Part shown: positions 60,901 to 64,000 of the stretch, in pieces
Layout of the letters: the number at the start of each line of letters is the position of its first letter
How positions within the stretch are numbered: position 1 is the stretch's first letter
Assembly: GCF_028769735.1 (NCBI RefSeq)
Contig: NC_088179.1
Span: forward strand, 7,758,001 to 7,822,000
Direction: 5' to 3'
Length of the DNA stretch: 64,000 nt
Source: Zonotrichia leucophrys gambelii
Lineage: Eukaryota; Chordata; Aves; Passeriformes; Passerellidae
The notes under the pieces: generated by a model
The model's input: the letters and a program-made list of their open reading frames with translations, nothing else
Databases searched by the model: none
Told to the model about the DNA's origin: nothing
Position numbers and translations under genes: made by a program

Positions 60901-63900
60901 TGTTCAATTAAAAATTCATCCAGGTAATACTTTGCAACCTACTGAACAGCTGTTCCACAGTGACTCAAAAAGCTGCCATTGCAATTTGCCCACTCCCAAA
61001 ACTCCTCTTCTATGCAGGTAAACATAAGGGAAAAATACAATTTCTTCAGAGTATGTTCTAGTTTGGTTTGGAATTTGACAATTAGACATCATCACTGTAA
61101 GCCTGTTGGACAGAGTGCTGCTCTCATTGCTCCCTTTTTTTCTGAAACCCCAATCAGGGCAGCCCAAAATGAAGCAGCAGCGATCTGACCGCAGCAGTAT
61201 CGCCCTGCTGTTCATTTACACAGCTTTGCACGGGCTTGCTTGGAAGGCTCTGTTCATATATCAAGCCTGGAGACTTGGCTGAAGAAGACACATAAATAAA
61301 TGGCATGTGGCAAACCCCCCAACTTTTGGCTGGAGGGAAACCATCAAGAGCTTTGAAGTTTCTTTTAAAATGTAGAAAGCGGTACCTGATTCAAAGTGCA
61401 AATATGCAGATTAGAATTCCTCAGGTATTAAGCTCTTCTGGCTCACAAATTGTTTGTGTTTGAATGCAGTCTAAAGCAAAGGAAAATAAAAAGAGCTGTA
61501 CCATAACACTTTTTATGACACAATTTTGGAAACCATTCAAATTCCTGGGTTTTTTACCTCACAAGGAGTCCTTTTAGCGTATGTTGGAAGCTGCTGTTTG
61601 ATATCAGTAGATTTTATGCTAATTTTCTGCAAAGAAAAAACTATGTAGCCATAATTTTTACAAGAATTTTAATTACCTGTCAAATTATTTTGTGTTTCAC
61701 CTAGGGCAGGTGTGAGGATATTTTTTACCTTGCTTTTGGTGCTGTTCTCAAATTTTGGTTGCCACCACTTAAGAAATGTTAATGATGCTACTGAACACTC
61801 AGGCACCAAGACTGTGTAAATTATTACAACTCAACTTGATTTCTGCACTTCTACTGATTTACAGTTACTGAGGATCTGGCATTGCAATTTATTAATCTTG
61901 GCTATAGATTTTATTCCATACATTCAGCTGTTTAGAAGTACTTGCAGGGTCAAGTGAAAATGCAGGTTGATGCAGTGAATGTCAGTCAATATGAAAAAAA
62001 CTTCTCACATTCATTTCCACTTGCATTCATGGCTAGATAATTTTGACAAGAGTTTTTTGGGGGTGGGGCTTTGGGGTTATTTCCTATTTTTAATATTAAC
62101 ACACACAAAAAGGTTAACCTCAGATTAAACCCTTCAAGTCTGCAACCAAAGAATGAACAGGGCTTCAGTTGCAAGCTCCAAACTCACTGGTTTTGATTTG
62201 CACACCCCTAAACTTAGAGTATCAGACCAATCTGTAATTTTAGTATAAAATCATCATTCAGAAAGCTCACAACTGAGGCAATATATTAAAAAATAGAGTA
62301 GATCACCTCTTTGGAGGTTATTATATTTTAGCAAAAGTCCATTCAGTTTCATCCTAGTTCCTGGTTTCATCCTGTGTGACTCACCCTCATGCAGGACATC
62401 TGAGTGAGTCCCACGTGTGCTGGGTCATGATGCCAGTGCCCAGTGCCTGCCCTGCCCAGAGTGGCCACAGCCTCTGTTCACTGTGTGTCCTGATGTGATA
62501 TGAGAGGAGAGATCTCCAGGGCAGGGCCACTCAGCCCTTCCAAATGAGTCTGAGCTTTAATGGCAGGTCTGGGCCACCTCCATGTCACAATTACCTATGA
62601 GAAAATTCCTCTTTATTTGCTCTTCAGCAGGAAGTAGAAGAGCAACACAGAGCTCTGCTAAGCAAAACAGTGAGTCATCTGAAAAAACAAGCAGACATGT
62701 AGAGACTGTTGGGTAATAATTCTGCATGAGACCCAGACTTTCTTGAAATGGTCATCTGAAAACACGGTAAGATAAATCAGTATAGCCTAAAGAATGTTAG
62801 CTCTTCTGGGATTAAAAACAATTCAGAGATTTTACCATCAGGGGAAAAATTTAAACAATTCCCCTGAAATATTCATAAGAATGGGACAAAATAGAAAATG
62901 GTAATGATGACTTCCCTTTTACAACAAGATAGACTCAAAATGATTGTGAATTTTCTCTCTCACTCTCATCAAATAATGAAAGAGTTCAACTAGAAAAGAA
63001 AATAATCTATTCAATATGAGGTGCTGCAAAGTCACTGATTTGAGTCTGGCAAAAGAAGGATTTGAATTCAAGAACCTGACAAGTAAGACAAATGTTTTAC
63101 TTGAGAGGTTAAGGAGGAATGGTGTATAAGCACACTCACAAAATTATTTCTGGAAAAAAAAAAAAAAGCAGAGTTTCGATGAAAAAATATTTGAACAAAA
63201 GTTTTAGTCAAGAAATAAACATTTTCTAATCAAAAGAGACACCCATCCAACCCTTAAGCCCCACACACTTCTGCTGTTTTCATTATTCTTGAGAAATATC
63301 CAGCTCACCCTGGTTCTGAAACACCAGAGCACACAAGTGCACCTCCCCAGCCCTTTTCAGTGAATTACTTTCTGCCAACCTCAAACCCAGGTGTCAGTGC
63401 TCCTGAGTAAAAACACCTATTGCTGAAGGGCTGAGACTAGAGAGAAATTGGGTCTTTGAGTTTTCTAATTTGAAACCTTTTACTTGTGTGTCTGCCACAA
63501 GATCTTTCCTACCATATAAATGTGGAGGAGATCATCAAAGACTGTAGGATGATTCAGGTAGGGAGGAACCAGTCACTGCTGCATTGGATATGAACTCTAT
63601 TTTACAGAGTGACTCTGTAAGAATTCTGCCTCCCTTACTGCCTTAGATGAATGTCATTGCATTATTGGCTTGTGTCAGAAAAGGCAGTTAAGGTAGAATT
63701 CACTTTTATCATCACAAATAGCTTTTCTAAAGAATATTTGAAGTTATATTTAGTGTTTTAAGTCTCCAGATGAAAGCTGGAGGAATCAATTATTTGTCTT
63801 GCCCTTTTTGTTGATTTTAATTGCTTTATCCCCAGCTTAGGAATAATACCCTGCAGCAGGCTGTGGTAATATAAAACGCATTGGTTCCCCCAGTGCAAGG

Positions 63901-64000
63901 ATATTTTTTAAAAAAGAGGAATAACACCAAGAAGAATGTGCTCTGCAAAGAAACAATGACTCTGGGTGAAAGTGTTGATGTTTTTAAGCATGGTCTGACA
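57930..64000. other. Noncoding sequence to the window end
   Basis: No gene was recognised. A GC-richer, CpG-poor patch lies at about 62340-62580, and an A run near 63154-63167. A weak B-box-like match (minus strand, near 63061-63073) hints at another old SINE fragment, but without an acceptable A box I do not assign it. Confidence 0.45.

Noticed and set aside
1..64000. CRISPR arrays, insertion sequences, bacterial operons or phage genes
   Set aside because: No regularly spaced direct repeats, ribosome binding sites, operon-like gene packing or long frames occur. The avian CR1 and LTR copies mark the DNA as vertebrate.

Overview
The window looks like vertebrate nuclear DNA, most likely from a bird and perhaps a songbird. 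It is AT-rich and CpG-poor, with no dense gene packing. The clearest interspersed repeats are a truncated CR1 LINE with the typical avian CR1 tail and two copies of a roughly 1 kb ERVL-type LTR family known from bird genomes. Fainter remnants resemble old MIR or other tRNA-derived SINEs, as expected in an amniote. Nothing suggests bacterial, phage or plasmid DNA. The family names rest on recalled consensus patterns, not on a database search.

No protein-coding gene could be recognised. The longest open frame is 159 codons and starts with GTG. The longest ATG-initiated frames are 141 codons (57504-57929) and 127 codons (10297-10680), and none resembles a known family. The window therefore reads as a gene desert or as the inside of a very long intron.

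Layout. 1-14394 is unique AT-rich sequence with a nested inverted repeat near 600, a perfect 17-bp hairpin at 6379-6418, an octamer pair near 7.9 kb, a CpG-retaining ORF segment at 10.3-10.7 kb and an exon-like segment at 12.9-13.1 kb. 14395-15370 is a near full-length solo LTR. 15371-24077 is unique sequence with a near-perfect hairpin at 16433-16477 and two MIR-like remnants. 24078-24195 is a 5' fragment of the same LTR family. 29372-29990 is the CR1 copy on the minus strand. 34130-34345 is a tRNA-derived SINE remnant on the minus strand. 40480-41130 is a GC-rich but CpG-poor island. 41255-41284 is a perfect 13-bp hairpin. 48011-48480 holds the most gene-like signal of the window. 53333-53372 is a perfect 16-bp hairpin. 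The rest to 64000 is AT-rich and shows nothing recognisable.

The segment 48011-48480 (minus strand) combines a TATA box, upstream duplicated E-box elements, a short leader, a reading frame like a signal peptide broken by one TGA, and a consensus splice donor. It could be a decayed first exon of a cellular gene, or an LTR promoter with its splice donor. The sequence alone does not decide between these.
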